A stretch of DNA of 64,000 nt from Bradyrhizobium sp. LHD-71 (lineage in GTDB: Bacteria; Pseudomonadota; Alphaproteobacteria; Rhizobiales; Xanthobacteraceae), in the NCBI RefSeq assembly GCF_031157255.1, contig NZ_JAVIFX010000006.1, forward strand, positions 248,001-312,000. The letters are read 5' to 3'. The notes beneath the pieces were generated by a model that was given only the letters and a program-made list of their open reading frames with translations, searched no databases and was not told the DNA's origin. Position 1 is the first letter of the stretch; every line of letters starts with the position of its first letter. Below, piece after piece: positions 1-9,499 of this stretch. The position numbers and the translations under genes are program-made.

Positions 1-82
1 CCCCAAAAACTGGCAAGAGGCCGGATCTCAGGCTTCACGGGGCGGCAGCCCGGCCTTCCGCGCCATCGAGGCGGCGGACCGG

Positions 83-1504
83 TCATCCGGCGCCGACAGG
101 CGCCGCAGCGCGATGTTCGGCGCCAAGGATCTCAACCAAGTCGCCGAGGCTGTCGCCCGTTTCGATCGTATCGACGAGGGCAATGATGCGCTCCGATACC
201 GCCGAAGGAAGGTGACGGACGTTATCCTGGAACTTCCGCAGGATGTCCTCGCGCGCAACCGGGTTTTCCGGACTGCCGCGCCGGTGCAGCGTTTCACGTT
301 CGAAGGTCTTACCGTCGCGCCGTCGCAGTCGCACCAGCGAGGCATGGCGATATGCCGCGCCCTTCGCCTCCAGCTCGGTGCTCTCGGTCACCTTGATGCG
401 GTCGATGAATGCCAGAATCCGCGCGTCAGTGAGCATCTCTTCGGAATATTCATTGGCGGAGACGCGGCCGGCGACCGCCGTCGCGGCGATCCCATAGAAC
501 ATGTTCATCTGCGCGGCGGTGACGCCGGCCGGCTTGTACGGCCAAGCCGTGTGAACGTATGTCATGTGCGGACAGTGAATATCGACGCTGTCGATAGAGT
601 CCGCATCAAGATTGTTCTCGCGCATGATCGCTTCGAAACCATCCAGCGCCGAATGGATGCTGGTGACATTCGGATACATCTTGAAGCCGATGTTGCGCGT
701 CTCCCACGTGTGACCGAGGCCGGCGGTAATCTTCGCGGCGTTCGGACTTGCCGAAAACGAACTCAGGAAGCCGCCATAGCCGGCCTCGATCACATCGGTG
801 ATGCCAGTGAAGCCCTCGGCGGCGAGCATGACTGCCTGGACGCCGCCTTGCGCAGCGCGGCCGGCGTGCAATCGCTTGACCATCGCGCCTTCTTGCGCGG
901 CCATCAGGCCCGCAGCCATCGATCCGGCAATGCCGAGCGCGTGCTGCAATTGATCCGGCGCCAGTCCGGCGAGCCGCCCGCACGCCGCAGCGCTGACGAA
1001 CACACCGCTCGTTCCTTGAGGATGGAAGCCGCGCAGGAACAGCGACATGGTCGCTGCATTGCCGACGCGGATGCCCACCTCGCAGCCGGCAACGACCGCA
1101 GTGAGCAGCTCGCGCCCGTTCGGTCTGTCCGGGTGGCCTTGCGCCCAGGCGAAAGTTGACGGAACGGCAAGCGAATTGGGATGGAGGATGGACTCCTTGT
1201 GGATATCGTCCATCTCGAAGCCGTGCCCCGCGGTGCTGTTCACAAGCGCGGCCTGGGCGACGGAGACCTTGCGGCCCGTGCCCCACATGAAGGCCCGGGG
1301 CGTTGCCCCTTCGTTGAGGACCATGGCCTGCACGCGCTTCGTCCAGGGAAGCTGCGCGCCATAGAGGCCGGCGCCGAGTCCGTCGAGGATGCAGAGCTTG
1401 ATGTGAGCGATGACGTCCGGCGGAATCTCGTCGTAGGTCAGCGCCGCTGCGAACTGCGCAAGGTCGCGCGTGGCATGTTCAAGGAGGGGCTTCTGGTCAC
1501 TCAT
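83..1504 (-). CDS. MmgE/PrpD family protein (2-methylcitrate dehydratase-like)
   Basis: A 473-residue protein of the MmgE/PrpD fold, the family that includes 2-methylcitrate dehydratase, cis-aconitate decarboxylase and related enzymes acting on small carboxylic acids. Family-like stretches include GHGFEMDD near residue 100, the glycine-rich MVKRLHAGRAAQGG block mid-protein and a NIGFKMYP segment before the C-terminal cap domain. The start MSDQKPLLEH at 1504 is preferred over an in-frame start at 1666, because the longer version adds 54 unconserved-looking residues and runs into the divergent regulator. The exact substrate cannot be told from sequence. The divergent LysR gene and the TctC-type binding protein downstream of it suggest an inducible organic-acid pathway; that link is inferred. 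Confidence 0.85.
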   Translation of the reverse strand: MSDQKPLLEHATRDLAQFAAALTYDEIPPDVIAHIKLCILDGLGAGLYGAQLPWTKRVQAMVLNEGATPRAFMWGTGRKVSVAQAALVNSTAGHGFEMDDIHKESILHPNSLAVPSTFAWAQGHPDRPNGRELLTAVVAGCEVGIRVGNAATMSLFLRGFHPQGTSGVFVSAAACGRLAGLAPDQLQHALGIAGSMAAGLMAAQEGAMVKRLHAGRAAQGGVQAVMLAAEGFTGITDVIEAGYGGFLSSFSASPNAAKITAGLGHTWETRNIGFKMYPNVTSIHSALDGFEAIMRENNLDADSIDSVDIHCPHMTYVHTAWPYKPAGVTAAQMNMFYGIAATAVAGRVSANEYSEEMLTDARILAFIDRIKVTESTELEAKGAAYRHASLVRLRRRDGKTFERETLHRRGSPENPVAREDILRKFQDNVRHLPSAVSERIIALVDTIETGDSLGDLVEILGAEHRAAAPVGAG

Positions 1505-1608
1505 TGCCGCCGGCTTTCCAAGGGTCGATCGGGATCGGATTAAAGCGCGTGCGCGCTGCATCGGTCCAATATATTGCGAGGGTATTAGCCATATCTTATG
1601 CTTATGGC

Positions 1609-2535
1609 ATGGAGATGCGGCACCTTCGCTATTTCGTCGCGGCGGCGGAAGACCTGAATTTGACACGCGCGGCGGCGCGCTTGCGGATTGCGCAGCCGGC
1701 GCTGACGCTGCAGATCAGAGCGCTCGAAGCTGAAATCGGCGCCGAACTTTTCAGCCGCCACAGCCGGGGCGTCGACCTGACCGAGGCCGGCCGGATCTTT
1801 CTTGCCGAGGCGCGCAGGATCCTGGAAGCGGTGCCGAAGGCCGCTGCACGCGCCCGTCAGGCGTCGGCGGGATCGATAGGACGCGTTTCAGTGGGACTGA
1901 CCGAATCGGCGTCGTTCAACGCGCTGGTGACCAACGTTCTTCGCAAGTTTCGCGCAACGTATCCGAATGTCGAAATGTCATTGGAAGAAGCCCGCTCGAC
2001 AGAGCTGGTCGAGGCGCTGGAGCATGGACGCATCGACGCTGCCTTCGTCCGCCTGCCGGTCTCACTCAAGCATGGCTTTGCCCTGCAGACTTTGCTGAAG
2101 GAGCCGATGGTCGCTGCTGTGCCTGCCGACCATCCCCTGGCCGATCGTCGGCAACTGCGCTTGCAGGACCTTCGGCACGAGGATTTCATCCTGTATCCGC
2201 GCGCCACGCGGCTCGGCCTTTCGGATTCGGTGATGACGGCTTGCGCCGACTGCGGCTTCACGCCGTCGGTGGTGCAGACCGCGCCGCAGATATCGTCGAC
2301 GATCAACCTCGTTGCCTCGTCGATGGGAATTTCCATCGTGCCGGCCTGTATGCAGAACAGTCGCGCTGACGCCGTCCGCTACATTCCGCTTTCGGGAACG
2401 CAGATCTGGGCAACGCTATGCATCGCCTACCGTACGTACGAGGGCGCACCACCACTGGCCAATCTCGTAGCGATGGCGACGCAGCCGGGACTCGCGGAGC
2501 GCGGCAGAGGCGGAGGACGCCGCAGGTCGACGTGA
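1609..2535 (+). CDS. LysR family transcriptional regulator
   Basis: A 308-residue LysR-type regulator. The N-terminal winged helix-turn-helix is clear (MRHLRYFVAAAED, then LNLTRAAARLRIAQPALT, residues about 3-40), followed by the linker helix and a periplasmic-binding-protein-like effector domain. The chosen ATG at 1609 gives the usual short N-terminus of the family; an ATG two codons later is also possible. It is divergent from the MmgE/PrpD gene with about 100 bp between starts, the normal arrangement for a LysR regulator and its target. I see no convincing T-N11-A operator. The last 20 residues are arginine/glycine-rich and probably unstructured. Confidence 0.9.
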   Translation: MEMRHLRYFVAAAEDLNLTRAAARLRIAQPALTLQIRALEAEIGAELFSRHSRGVDLTEAGRIFLAEARRILEAVPKAAARARQASAGSIGRVSVGLTESASFNALVTNVLRKFRATYPNVEMSLEEARSTELVEALEHGRIDAAFVRLPVSLKHGFALQTLLKEPMVAAVPADHPLADRRQLRLQDLRHEDFILYPRATRLGLSDSVMTACADCGFTPSVVQTAPQISSTINLVASSMGISIVPACMQNSRADAVRYIPLSGTQIWATLCIAYRTYEGAPPLANLVAMATQPGLAERGRGGGRRRST

Positions 2536-2592
2536 TCGGCGGCGAGCATCGCTGAATTTCGTGCTATCGATAAGCCGCAAAGGGAAAACGCC

Positions 2593-3564
2593 ATGTTCAC
2601 TCGCCGTCAGGTTTCGACCGCCATCGCGCTGTCGCCGATCCTTGCCTCGCCCGCATTCGCGAAGACGTTCCCCACTCGTCCGGTCAAGTTGATTTTGCCC
2701 TATGCCGCGGGCGGCGGCACCGATGCGATTGCACGCGTGGTGGCACAGGCGATGACCGAAAAGCTCGGGCAGGCCGTCGTCATCGAAAATATTTCCACTG
2801 GTGGGGGCAACGTCGCAACCGCGACGGCGGCGGCTGCAGCGCCTGACGGCTACACCATGCTGATGGCCAATCAGGGGCCGATCGCGGTTAATCCGCACAT
2901 CATGAAGACCGTGACGATCGACACGCTGACCGCATTCGACGCGGTGACGCAGGTAGCGGAGACGCCGCTGGTCGTCGTGGTGCCGGACACCTCGCGCTAC
3001 AAGACCTTCGCCGAACTCCTCGGCGCCATGCAGCAGAATCCCGGCAAGCTGAGCTACGGCTCAGCCGGCAACGGCTCGGCAAGTCATCTGGCCACGCTGC
3101 TGCTGGCGCATCTCGCCAAGGTCGATGTCGTGCACATTCCGTATCGCGGCGCCGGGCCGGCGATCAGCGACGTGCTCGGCGGCCAGACTGATTTCATCAT
3201 CACCACGGTGCCCTCGGTGAGTGGGCTGATTGACAGTGGCAAGATGCGCCCGCTGGCGGTGACGACCAAACGCCGGGCGCCGACGTTGAAGGACGTGCCA
3301 ACCGTCGCTGAGAGCGGCCTTCCGGATTACGAGATCAACGCCTGGTATGGCTTCATCGTGCCGGCAGGCACGCCGCGAGCGCTGATCGATCTGTTGCGCC
3401 AGGCGACGATCGATGCGCTCGGCTCGCCGCTGGTCCGCGACCGCCTCGACAAGGACGGCGCGGAGCCTATCGGCAGCACGCCGGAACAGTTCTCCGCGTT
3501 CATCAAATCCGAGCACGCGCGCTGGAAGGCGATTGCGGCTGCAGCGAACATCCAGATCAATTGA
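2593..3564 (+). CDS. Bug family (TctC-like) substrate-binding protein, orphan
   Basis: A 323-residue periplasmic binding protein of the Bug/TctC family, which serve tripartite tricarboxylate transporters. A signal peptide is visible (MFTRRQVSTAIALSPILASPAFAK, cleavage after AFA near residue 23). The mature start FPTRPVKLILPYAAGGGTDAIAR is the family signature that binds a carboxylate. Family-typical blocks YGSAGNGSASHL and VPYRGAGPAI-like (IPYRGAGPAISD) follow. No membrane subunits are adjacent, so it must work with membrane components encoded elsewhere, perhaps the tctBA pair about 3 kb downstream, or act as a sensor. It follows the LysR gene by 57 bp on the same strand. Confidence 0.9.
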   Translation: MFTRRQVSTAIALSPILASPAFAKTFPTRPVKLILPYAAGGGTDAIARVVAQAMTEKLGQAVVIENISTGGGNVATATAAAAAPDGYTMLMANQGPIAVNPHIMKTVTIDTLTAFDAVTQVAETPLVVVVPDTSRYKTFAELLGAMQQNPGKLSYGSAGNGSASHLATLLLAHLAKVDVVHIPYRGAGPAISDVLGGQTDFIITTVPSVSGLIDSGKMRPLAVTTKRRAPTLKDVPTVAESGLPDYEINAWYGFIVPAGTPRALIDLLRQATIDALGSPLVRDRLDKDGAEPIGSTPEQFSAFIKSEHARWKAIAAAANIQIN

Positions 3565-3649
3565 TCTTTTCCGTCGAGGCCGGCCATCGACGCTCGTTCT
3601 GCGCCAGTCCTGCGAAGGCACAGGTGGCCCGGTTCGGGCACGACGTTGC

Positions 3650-4822
3650 CTACGAATTCAAATCCATCGGCACGGTCGTCGCAGTGCGGTTTTCGGGCAT
3701 CGCAACGTGCTCCTCGCGCAGTTTCAGGCGGTGGGTGAACTCCGGCGGGAACAACTCGAGATAATTCGGCACGTTGAGTGCGCGCGCGGCATGCGCCGGC
3801 CAGTCGGACGAGTACATCAGTTCGCGCGCCATCGCGATCAGGTCGATGTCGCCACGCTGCAGCAGTTCCTCGGCCTGTTGCGGCTCGGTGATCAGGCCCG
3901 GCGCCATCGTCAACATGCCGGTCTCCTGCTTCACGCGCGCGGCGTAGGGAACGTGGTGGCCGGGAATGCGCGGCACTGCGCGCAATGATGAATTGCCCGT
4001 CAGTCCGCCAGACGAGCAGTCGATCAGGTCGACGCCGAGCGCCTTCAGCTCCTTTGAAAGCGCCACCGTATCAGGCAGCGTCCACAGCCCGCCCTTGCCG
4101 TCGACGCTGGAGACGCGGAAAAACAACGGCTTGTCGTCCGGCCACACCCTGCGCACGGCTTCGGTGACCTCCAGCGCAAAGCGCATGCGACCTTTCAGGT
4201 CGCCGCCATAGGCGTCGTTGCGCTTGTTGATTACCGGAGAGAGGAATTGCTGGATCAGGTAGCCGTGCGCGCCATGGATCTCGAGAATCTCGAAGCCGGC
4301 TTGCAGTGTGCGCACCGTCGCGTCGGCGAACGCCTGCACCACATCGTTGATGTCCTTCTGCGTCATCGCCCGCGGCAGCGGCTTGCCTTCGATTGGTGTC
4401 ACTGCGCTCGAGGAGATCGACTGCCACGGCTCGCCGCCGTCGGCCTTGTTGGTCGCACTGAGAGCGTCGCGATTGAACAGCGGTCCGCGCTCGGATGCGC
4501 GCGCACCGGAATGGCCGAGCTGCATTGCCGGAACCCCGCCGAACTCCTTTACGAAGCTCGCAATGCGCCGATATTCGGGAATCTGGTCGTCGCGATAGAG
4601 GCCGGCGCATTTGTGCGTCTTGCGCCCGCGGTCTTCCACCGCAGTCTCCTCGTAGAACACGATGCCGGCGCCGCCGATCGCGTAACGGCCCATATGCACG
4701 ATGTGCCAGTCGGTCGGCGAGCCATCGCGCGACTGATATTGGCACATCGGCGAGACGACGATGCGGTTGCGCGCGGTGATGCCCTTCAACGTGAACGGTT
4801 CGAACAGCTTCGGTGAGGTCAT
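3650..4822 (-). CDS. NADH:flavin oxidoreductase, old yellow enzyme family (YqjM-like)
   Basis: A 390-residue FMN-dependent TIM-barrel ene-reductase. Visible family features are LFEPFTLKGITARNRIVVSPMCQY at the N-terminus (the VSPMCQY Cys is typical of the YqjM subgroup), QLGHSGARAS, the FMN/substrate motif EIHGAHGYLIQQFLSP with the paired His residues, and the C-terminal GLITEPQQAEELL and LIAMARELMYSSDWP blocks. Such enzymes reduce activated C=C bonds with NAD(P)H. The start at 4822 (MTSPKLFEPF) is chosen because 112 upstream in-frame residues have no family similarity and would overlap the divergent transporter gene. It is transcribed alone, divergent from the chromate transporter pair. Confidence 0.92.
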   Translation of the reverse strand: MTSPKLFEPFTLKGITARNRIVVSPMCQYQSRDGSPTDWHIVHMGRYAIGGAGIVFYEETAVEDRGRKTHKCAGLYRDDQIPEYRRIASFVKEFGGVPAMQLGHSGARASERGPLFNRDALSATNKADGGEPWQSISSSAVTPIEGKPLPRAMTQKDINDVVQAFADATVRTLQAGFEILEIHGAHGYLIQQFLSPVINKRNDAYGGDLKGRMRFALEVTEAVRRVWPDDKPLFFRVSSVDGKGGLWTLPDTVALSKELKALGVDLIDCSSGGLTGNSSLRAVPRIPGHHVPYAARVKQETGMLTMAPGLITEPQQAEELLQRGDIDLIAMARELMYSSDWPAHAARALNVPNYLELFPPEFTHRLKLREEHVAMPENRTATTVPMDLNS

Positions 4823-4939
4823 AATCGTTCCGGCTTGTTGTTGGCGGCCCCGAATTGACCGCTGTGCGGACTTATACATAAAAGGGTCGGCGCAAGCAGC
4901 ACCTTCTCGTTCTAACATCTCAACCAGCAATGTCCTTGC

Positions 4940-5554
4940 ATGGTCGATCCGTACCGCACCAGGGAACGTCCGTTGAAATCCGACACCGCGATAACTTCCG
5001 AGGCCGAAGCGCCTCGTCTGGTCGAACTGTTCATCGCATTCGCGAAGATGTCGCTGATGGGGTTCGGCGGCGTGCTTGTCTGGGCGCGTCGCGCCATCGT
5101 CGAGCAGCACAAATGGATGACGGCGGAGCAGTTCAACCAGACCTTCGCGCTGTGTCACTTCCTGCCAGGCCCGAACATCGTCAACCTGTCCGTCGTGTTC
5201 GGATCGAAATTTCGCGGTATACCCGGCGCGATCGCCGCATTCCTTGGCCTCGTTCTGCCGCCGGTGCTGATCGTTCTGTGCCTTGCGATCCTCTATGCGC
5301 GCTTTGGTGAGATCGAAGCGCTGCGACGCACGCTCGCCGGTGTCGTCTGTGCGACGGCGGGTCTGTTCTTCGCAACGGTCGTCAAGATGATGCAGCCGAT
5401 CGTGAAAGAGCGCTCCGTGGTCGCTCTCGTGGTGATTGCGGCGGTCTTCGCTGCGGTCGGCCTCATGCGCTGGCCGCTGCAGCCCGTGCTGCTTGTTGCC
5501 GTTCCGGCAAGCATCCTGATTGTCTACGTCATCAGAAAGCGTGCAGTGCCATGA
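4940..5554 (+). CDS. Chromate transporter, first half (short-chain ChrA)
   Basis: A 204-residue membrane protein with a single CHR domain. FAKMSLMGFGGVL, the RRAIVEQHKWMTAEQF block and FLPGPNIVNLS are typical of the chromate/anion transporter family. Hydrophobic segments fill residues about 80-200. In the short-chain type two separate CHR proteins replace one long ChrA; the partner follows with a 4-bp ATGA overlap. Family members export chromate, but many homologues in soil bacteria have no shown substrate, so resistance is inferred only. Confidence 0.85.
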   Translation: MVDPYRTRERPLKSDTAITSEAEAPRLVELFIAFAKMSLMGFGGVLVWARRAIVEQHKWMTAEQFNQTFALCHFLPGPNIVNLSVVFGSKFRGIPGAIAAFLGLVLPPVLIVLCLAILYARFGEIEALRRTLAGVVCATAGLFFATVVKMMQPIVKERSVVALVVIAAVFAAVGLMRWPLQPVLLVAVPASILIVYVIRKRAVP

Positions 5555-6081
5555 ACCCGACCAATCAGCTTTTCACGCTCGCCTGGACTTTCGGCCTGAT
5601 GTCGCTGTTCGCGGTGGGTGGCGCGCTGTCGGCAATTCCGGAAATGCATCGCGTCGCGGTCGAGACAAATCACTGGATGAGCGATCGGCAGTTCGCCGAC
5701 ATGGTGGCCATCGCGCAACTTTCGCCGGGACCCAACGTCCTCGTCGTCACGCTGATCGGCTTTCATGTCGCGGGCATCCTCGGTGGCCTGGTCGCCACGC
5801 TCTCGATGTGCGGGCCGACCGCCATCGTTGCCTATATTGTGAGCGGCACTATGGAACGGTCGCGTGATGCGCAATGGCCGGCGCTGGTCCAGTCGGCGTT
5901 GGTTCCCGTGTCGATCGGCCTGATGGCGGCAAGCGCCATGATCCTCGGCCTTTCGGCGGGGCAGTCATGGGTCGCGGCCGTCCTGGTGTTGGCGTCGGCT
6001 TTGGTGACGCTGCTGACGCGGCTGCATCCGCTGTTAATGCTCGCGGTGGGCGGTTGCCTCGGTTTTGCTGGCATCATTTAG
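5551..6081 (+). CDS. Chromate transporter, second half (short-chain ChrA)
   Basis: A 176-residue CHR-domain membrane protein, partner of the preceding gene, overlapping it by ATGA and so probably translationally coupled. The family pattern reappears in diverged form: LMSLFAVGGALSAIPEMHR, HWMSDRQFADMVAIAQLSPGPNVLV. Hydrophobic helices follow to the C-terminus. Paired genes of opposite membrane topology are thought to form the functional antiporter. Confidence 0.85.
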   Translation: MNPTNQLFTLAWTFGLMSLFAVGGALSAIPEMHRVAVETNHWMSDRQFADMVAIAQLSPGPNVLVVTLIGFHVAGILGGLVATLSMCGPTAIVAYIVSGTMERSRDAQWPALVQSALVPVSIGLMAASAMILGLSAGQSWVAAVLVLASALVTLLTRLHPLLMLAVGGCLGFAGII

Positions 6082-6167
6082 AATAAGCCGGTAGGAAGAA
6101 CCGAAACCGTCAGGTAAGAGCGGCGCTTCCAAGATGGAGTCGGACCCGGGAGGGGGAGTGTAGTTGC

Positions 6168-6665
6168 ATGAGTGAGACGACAGGGCACGCGCAGGGCAAC
6201 CCGAAGAAGGGGTTGATCCGCGGGCCGCAGGATTTTTGGGGCGGGCTCGCGCTCGTCGCATTGGCGTTGTTCGCTTTCTATGCCTCGTCGGACCTGCCTG
6301 GCATACGCGGGTTCCAGTTCGGACCCGGCACCGCGCCACGGCTGTTCGCCAGTCTTCTGCTGGTGCTCGGAGCGGGCGTCGCGCTAACCGGCCTATTGAC
6401 ACCAGGCGCGCCGCTCGAGCGCTATCATTTGCGAGGGCCGTTCTTCGTTACCCTCGCAATCCTCTCCTTCGCGTTTACGATTCGTCCGCTCGGGCTGATC
6501 ATCGCAGCATTCTCCAGTTTCATGATTGCTGCATTTGGTTCGACAGAACAGCGCTGGGGACAGACGCTGATCGTCGGCATCGCCATCACGGCGTTCTGCT
6601 GCTTCCTGTTTCCTTACGCGCTAGGGCTGCCGTTCCAGCTGCAGCCGCGCTTCATGCTGCAGTGA
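6168..6665 (+). CDS. tctB: Tripartite tricarboxylate transporter small membrane subunit TctB
   Basis: A 165-residue protein with four hydrophobic segments (about residues 25-43, 62-80, 90-125 and 135-155), the size and topology of TctB. The RGPQDFWGGLALVALALFAF start and the GPGTAPRLFA loop are family-typical. It sits seven bases before tctA, with tctC following, giving a complete tctBAC set for secondary uptake of a carboxylate. The substrate is not predictable. Confidence 0.9.
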   Translation: MSETTGHAQGNPKKGLIRGPQDFWGGLALVALALFAFYASSDLPGIRGFQFGPGTAPRLFASLLLVLGAGVALTGLLTPGAPLERYHLRGPFFVTLAILSFAFTIRPLGLIIAAFSSFMIAAFGSTEQRWGQTLIVGIAITAFCCFLFPYALGLPFQLQPRFMLQ

Positions 6666-6672
6666 GTTCGCT

Positions 6673-8235
6673 ATGACCGATCTGTTTGGCAATCTCGCCC
6701 TCGGCTTCAATACCGTCTTCCAGTTCATCGACTGGACGATACCGCTGCTTGGCGTGACGATTCCGATTCCCGTCAACATCCTGCTCTGCCTGATCGGTGC
6801 CCTCGTCGGTACGCTGGTTGGCGTGCTGCCCGGCATCGGTACCGTCGCGACGGTTGCGATGCTGCTACCGATCACCTTCGGCCTGCCACCGGTCGGCGCG
6901 CTGATCATGCTCGCCGGCATCTATTACGGCGCGCAGTATGGCGGATCGACCACGTCGATCCTGGTCAATATTCCTGGCGAGGCGGGGTCGGTCGTTACGA
7001 CGCTCGATGGCCACCAGATGGCGAAGCAGGGGCGTGCCGGTCCCGCGCTCGCCATCGCCGCGATCGGTTCGTTCTTCGCCGGATGCGTCGCGACCATACT
7101 TATCGCGCTGCTCGGCGCGCCGCTGACGAAGTTCGCACTGCAGTTCGGGCCGGCGGAATACTTTTCGCTGATGACGCTAGGCCTTGTGTTCGCCGTCGTG
7201 CTCGCCAAGGGCTCGGTGTTGAAGGCGATTGCAATGATCGTGTTCGGTCTCTTGTTGTCGATGGTCGGCTCCGATCTCGAAACCGGCGCGTCGCGCCTGG
7301 CGTTCAATATCCCCGAGCTCGCCGACGGACTGGGCTTTGCGACCGTGGCCATGGGTGTGTTCGGCTTTGCCGAGATCATCCGCAATCTCGACGCGGGCGC
7401 GGAGAAGGGGCGCGAACTGGTGCAGCAGAAGGTCACCGGCCTGATGCCGACCGTGGCAGACCTGCTTGCCGCCGCACCGGCGATCGGACGCGGCACGATG
7501 CTGGGCTCGATCCTCGGCATCTTGCCCGGCGGCGGTGCGGTGATTTCGTCGTTCGCCGCCTACACGTTCGAGAAGAAGATCTCGAACAATCCTTCGCAGT
7601 TCGGAAAGGGCTCCATCAAGGGCGTGGCTGCGCCTGAAAGCGCCAACAACGCCGCAGCCCAGACGTCGTTCATTCCGCTGCTCACGCTCGGCATCCCGCC
7701 GAATGCGGTGATGGCGCTGATGGTCGGCGCGATGACCATCCATGGCATCGTCCCGGGTCCGCAGGTGATGCAGAAGCAGCCCGAACTCGTCTGGGGCATG
7801 ATCGCTTCGATGTGGATCGGCAATCTGATGCTGCTGGTCATCAACCTGCCGCTGGTTGGCATCTGGGTGCAGTTGCTGCGCGTGCCGTATCATCTTTTGT
7901 ATCCGTGCATCGTGATCTTCTGCGCGATCGGCATCTACTCGGTGAACAACGCGCCGGCGGACGTGATCATGGCGGGCGCGTTCGGCCTGGTCGGCTACTG
8001 GCTGATCAAGCACGACTTCGAGCCTGCGCCGCTTCTACTCGGCATGGTGCTTGGCCCGCTGATGGAGGAGAACCTTCGCCGCGCCATGCTGATCTCGCGG
8101 GGCGATGCGACCGTCTTCCTTACGCGGCCACTGTCCGCCGCGCTGCTGGCGGTGTCGCTTGCACTGTTGATCCTGACGTTCTTGCCGATGCTGCGGAAGA
8201 AGCGCGAAGAAGTCTTCGTCGAAAGCGAAAACTGA
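6673..8235 (+). CDS. tctA: Tripartite tricarboxylate transporter large permease TctA
   Basis: A 520-residue polytopic permease of full family length. The highly conserved glycine-rich motif GTLVGVLPGIGTVATVAMLLP lies near residue 45-65, with a second copy-like GSILGILPGGGAVISSF near residue 277, plus YYGAQYGGSTTSILVNIPGE. About 11-12 membrane segments are apparent. It forms the channel of a sodium- or proton-coupled carboxylate importer together with tctB and tctC on either side. Confidence 0.95.
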   Translation: MTDLFGNLALGFNTVFQFIDWTIPLLGVTIPIPVNILLCLIGALVGTLVGVLPGIGTVATVAMLLPITFGLPPVGALIMLAGIYYGAQYGGSTTSILVNIPGEAGSVVTTLDGHQMAKQGRAGPALAIAAIGSFFAGCVATILIALLGAPLTKFALQFGPAEYFSLMTLGLVFAVVLAKGSVLKAIAMIVFGLLLSMVGSDLETGASRLAFNIPELADGLGFATVAMGVFGFAEIIRNLDAGAEKGRELVQQKVTGLMPTVADLLAAAPAIGRGTMLGSILGILPGGGAVISSFAAYTFEKKISNNPSQFGKGSIKGVAAPESANNAAAQTSFIPLLTLGIPPNAVMALMVGAMTIHGIVPGPQVMQKQPELVWGMIASMWIGNLMLLVINLPLVGIWVQLLRVPYHLLYPCIVIFCAIGIYSVNNAPADVIMAGAFGLVGYWLIKHDFEPAPLLLGMVLGPLMEENLRRAMLISRGDATVFLTRPLSAALLAVSLALLILTFLPMLRKKREEVFVESEN

Positions 8236-8359
8236 CGAATTGCCGCAGTTGATTTCGCCTTTAGTCCAATAGGCTCCGCTGGCACTGAAATGCACAAGAC
8301 GAGTTAACCAGTGGCTTCGGCGCAAATGCGCCGGGCCAGAGGGATGTAGGAGTATTGCT

Positions 8360-9337
8360 ATGACAGGATTCAACCGCAGGACCGCGGTTGCGACACTTGG
8401 CGCATTGGCCATGCTGTCCGCGGTGCCGGCGCTGGCGCAGGACTATCCGACGCGCGCCATCACCATCATCGTGCCGTTTGCCGCAGGTGGCCCGACCGAC
8501 GTGGTCACGCGCCTGGTCAGCGAGCATATGTCGAAGACGCTCGGCCAGCCGATCGTCGTCGAGAACGTGGTCGGTGCGGGCGGCACCACCGGTGCGACGC
8601 GCGCCGCAAGAGCCACGAACGACGGCTACACCCTCATCATGGGCCATGTCGGCACTCATGCGGCCTCGGTGGCGCTGTATCCGAAGCTCGCCTACGATCC
8701 GCGCACCGACTTCGAGCCGATTGCGTTGATCAATGGCGCGGCCATTGTGGTTGCAGCCAAGAAGGACCTCCCGCCGAAGGACTTCAAGGAATTCGTCGCG
8801 TACCTGAAGGCGAACGAGGCCAAGCTCAATCAGGCGCACGCCGGCGTCGGCGCGGTGTCCTACATCACCTGCGAACTGCTCAACGGTATCGTCGGCATCA
8901 AGCCAGTCGGCGTGCCGTTCCAGGGCACGGGTCCCGCCATGAACGCGCTGGTCGCAGGCCAGGTCGACTACATGTGCGACCAGATCACCAACGTCGTGCC
9001 GCAGGTGAACGGCGGTACCATCAAAGCTTATGCGGTTGCCATTCCGGAGCGCAGCGCGTCGCTGCCGGACACGCCCACCTCCGCTGAGGGCGGCTTGCCG
9101 AGCTATCAGGCGTCAGCCTGGAATGCGCTGTTTGCACCCAAGGGCACCCCGAAAGCGATCGTCGAAAAGCTCAACGCGGCGGCCGCCAAGGCGCTCGACG
9201 ACGAGAAAGTCATCGCGCGCATGAAGGAACTCGGCAACGACATTCCGAAGCCCGAGCAGCGTAAGTCTGAGGCGCTGGGCAAGCTGGTCAAGGACGAGGT
9301 CGAGAAGTGGGGCAAGTTCCTGAAGCCGGTGGGCTGA
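8360..9337 (+). CDS. tctC: Tripartite tricarboxylate transporter substrate-binding protein TctC
   Basis: A 325-residue periplasmic binding protein. The signal peptide ends at ALAQ (about residue 26), followed by the signature YPTRAITIIVPFAAGGPTDVVTR. The DGYTLIMGH, GVPFQGTGPAMNAL and SAWNALFAPKGTP blocks match the family. It lies 124 bp after tctA on the same strand and is closed by a strong terminator, so tctBAC is probably one operon with extra tctC expression possible from the gap. Confidence 0.93.
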   Translation: MTGFNRRTAVATLGALAMLSAVPALAQDYPTRAITIIVPFAAGGPTDVVTRLVSEHMSKTLGQPIVVENVVGAGGTTGATRAARATNDGYTLIMGHVGTHAASVALYPKLAYDPRTDFEPIALINGAAIVVAAKKDLPPKDFKEFVAYLKANEAKLNQAHAGVGAVSYITCELLNGIVGIKPVGVPFQGTGPAMNALVAGQVDYMCDQITNVVPQVNGGTIKAYAVAIPERSASLPDTPTSAEGGLPSYQASAWNALFAPKGTPKAIVEKLNAAAAKALDDEKVIARMKELGNDIPKPEQRKSEALGKLVKDEVEKWGKFLKPVG

Positions 9338-9370
9338 GAACTCGCTTTTTCAAGCTTGAGAAGTTGATAA

Positions 9371-9405
9371 CAAGGGCGGTGGAGTACCACCGCCCTTGCT
9401 GTTTT
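9371..9405 (+). terminator. Rho-independent-like terminator after tctC
   Basis: A perfect 12-bp stem, CAAGGGCGGTGG (9371-9382) with CCACCGCCCTTG (9387-9398), and an AGTA tetraloop, followed by a T-rich CTGTTTTC. It separates the tctBAC operon from thyA. Confidence 0.85.
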
Positions 9406-9499
9406 CGGCCGTGGTCGCCATTTTCCGGGGCGAGAGTGGTATTCTGACCTGCCGAATCGGCGGTTTCTGACTTCCACGGCCAAACCCGGCGAACCGACC

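Noticed and set aside
1-82. End of another gene at the left edge
   Set aside because: A frame ending at 28 on the minus strand is a shadow of the MmgE/PrpD gene; nothing else is supported in these 82 bases.
1561-1610. AT-rich repeats (ATAT...ATAT, ATGC/GCAT) between the MmgE/PrpD and LysR genes as a LysR operator
   Set aside because: No convincing T-N11-A dyad of normal spacing could be fixed, and one repeat overlaps the start codon.
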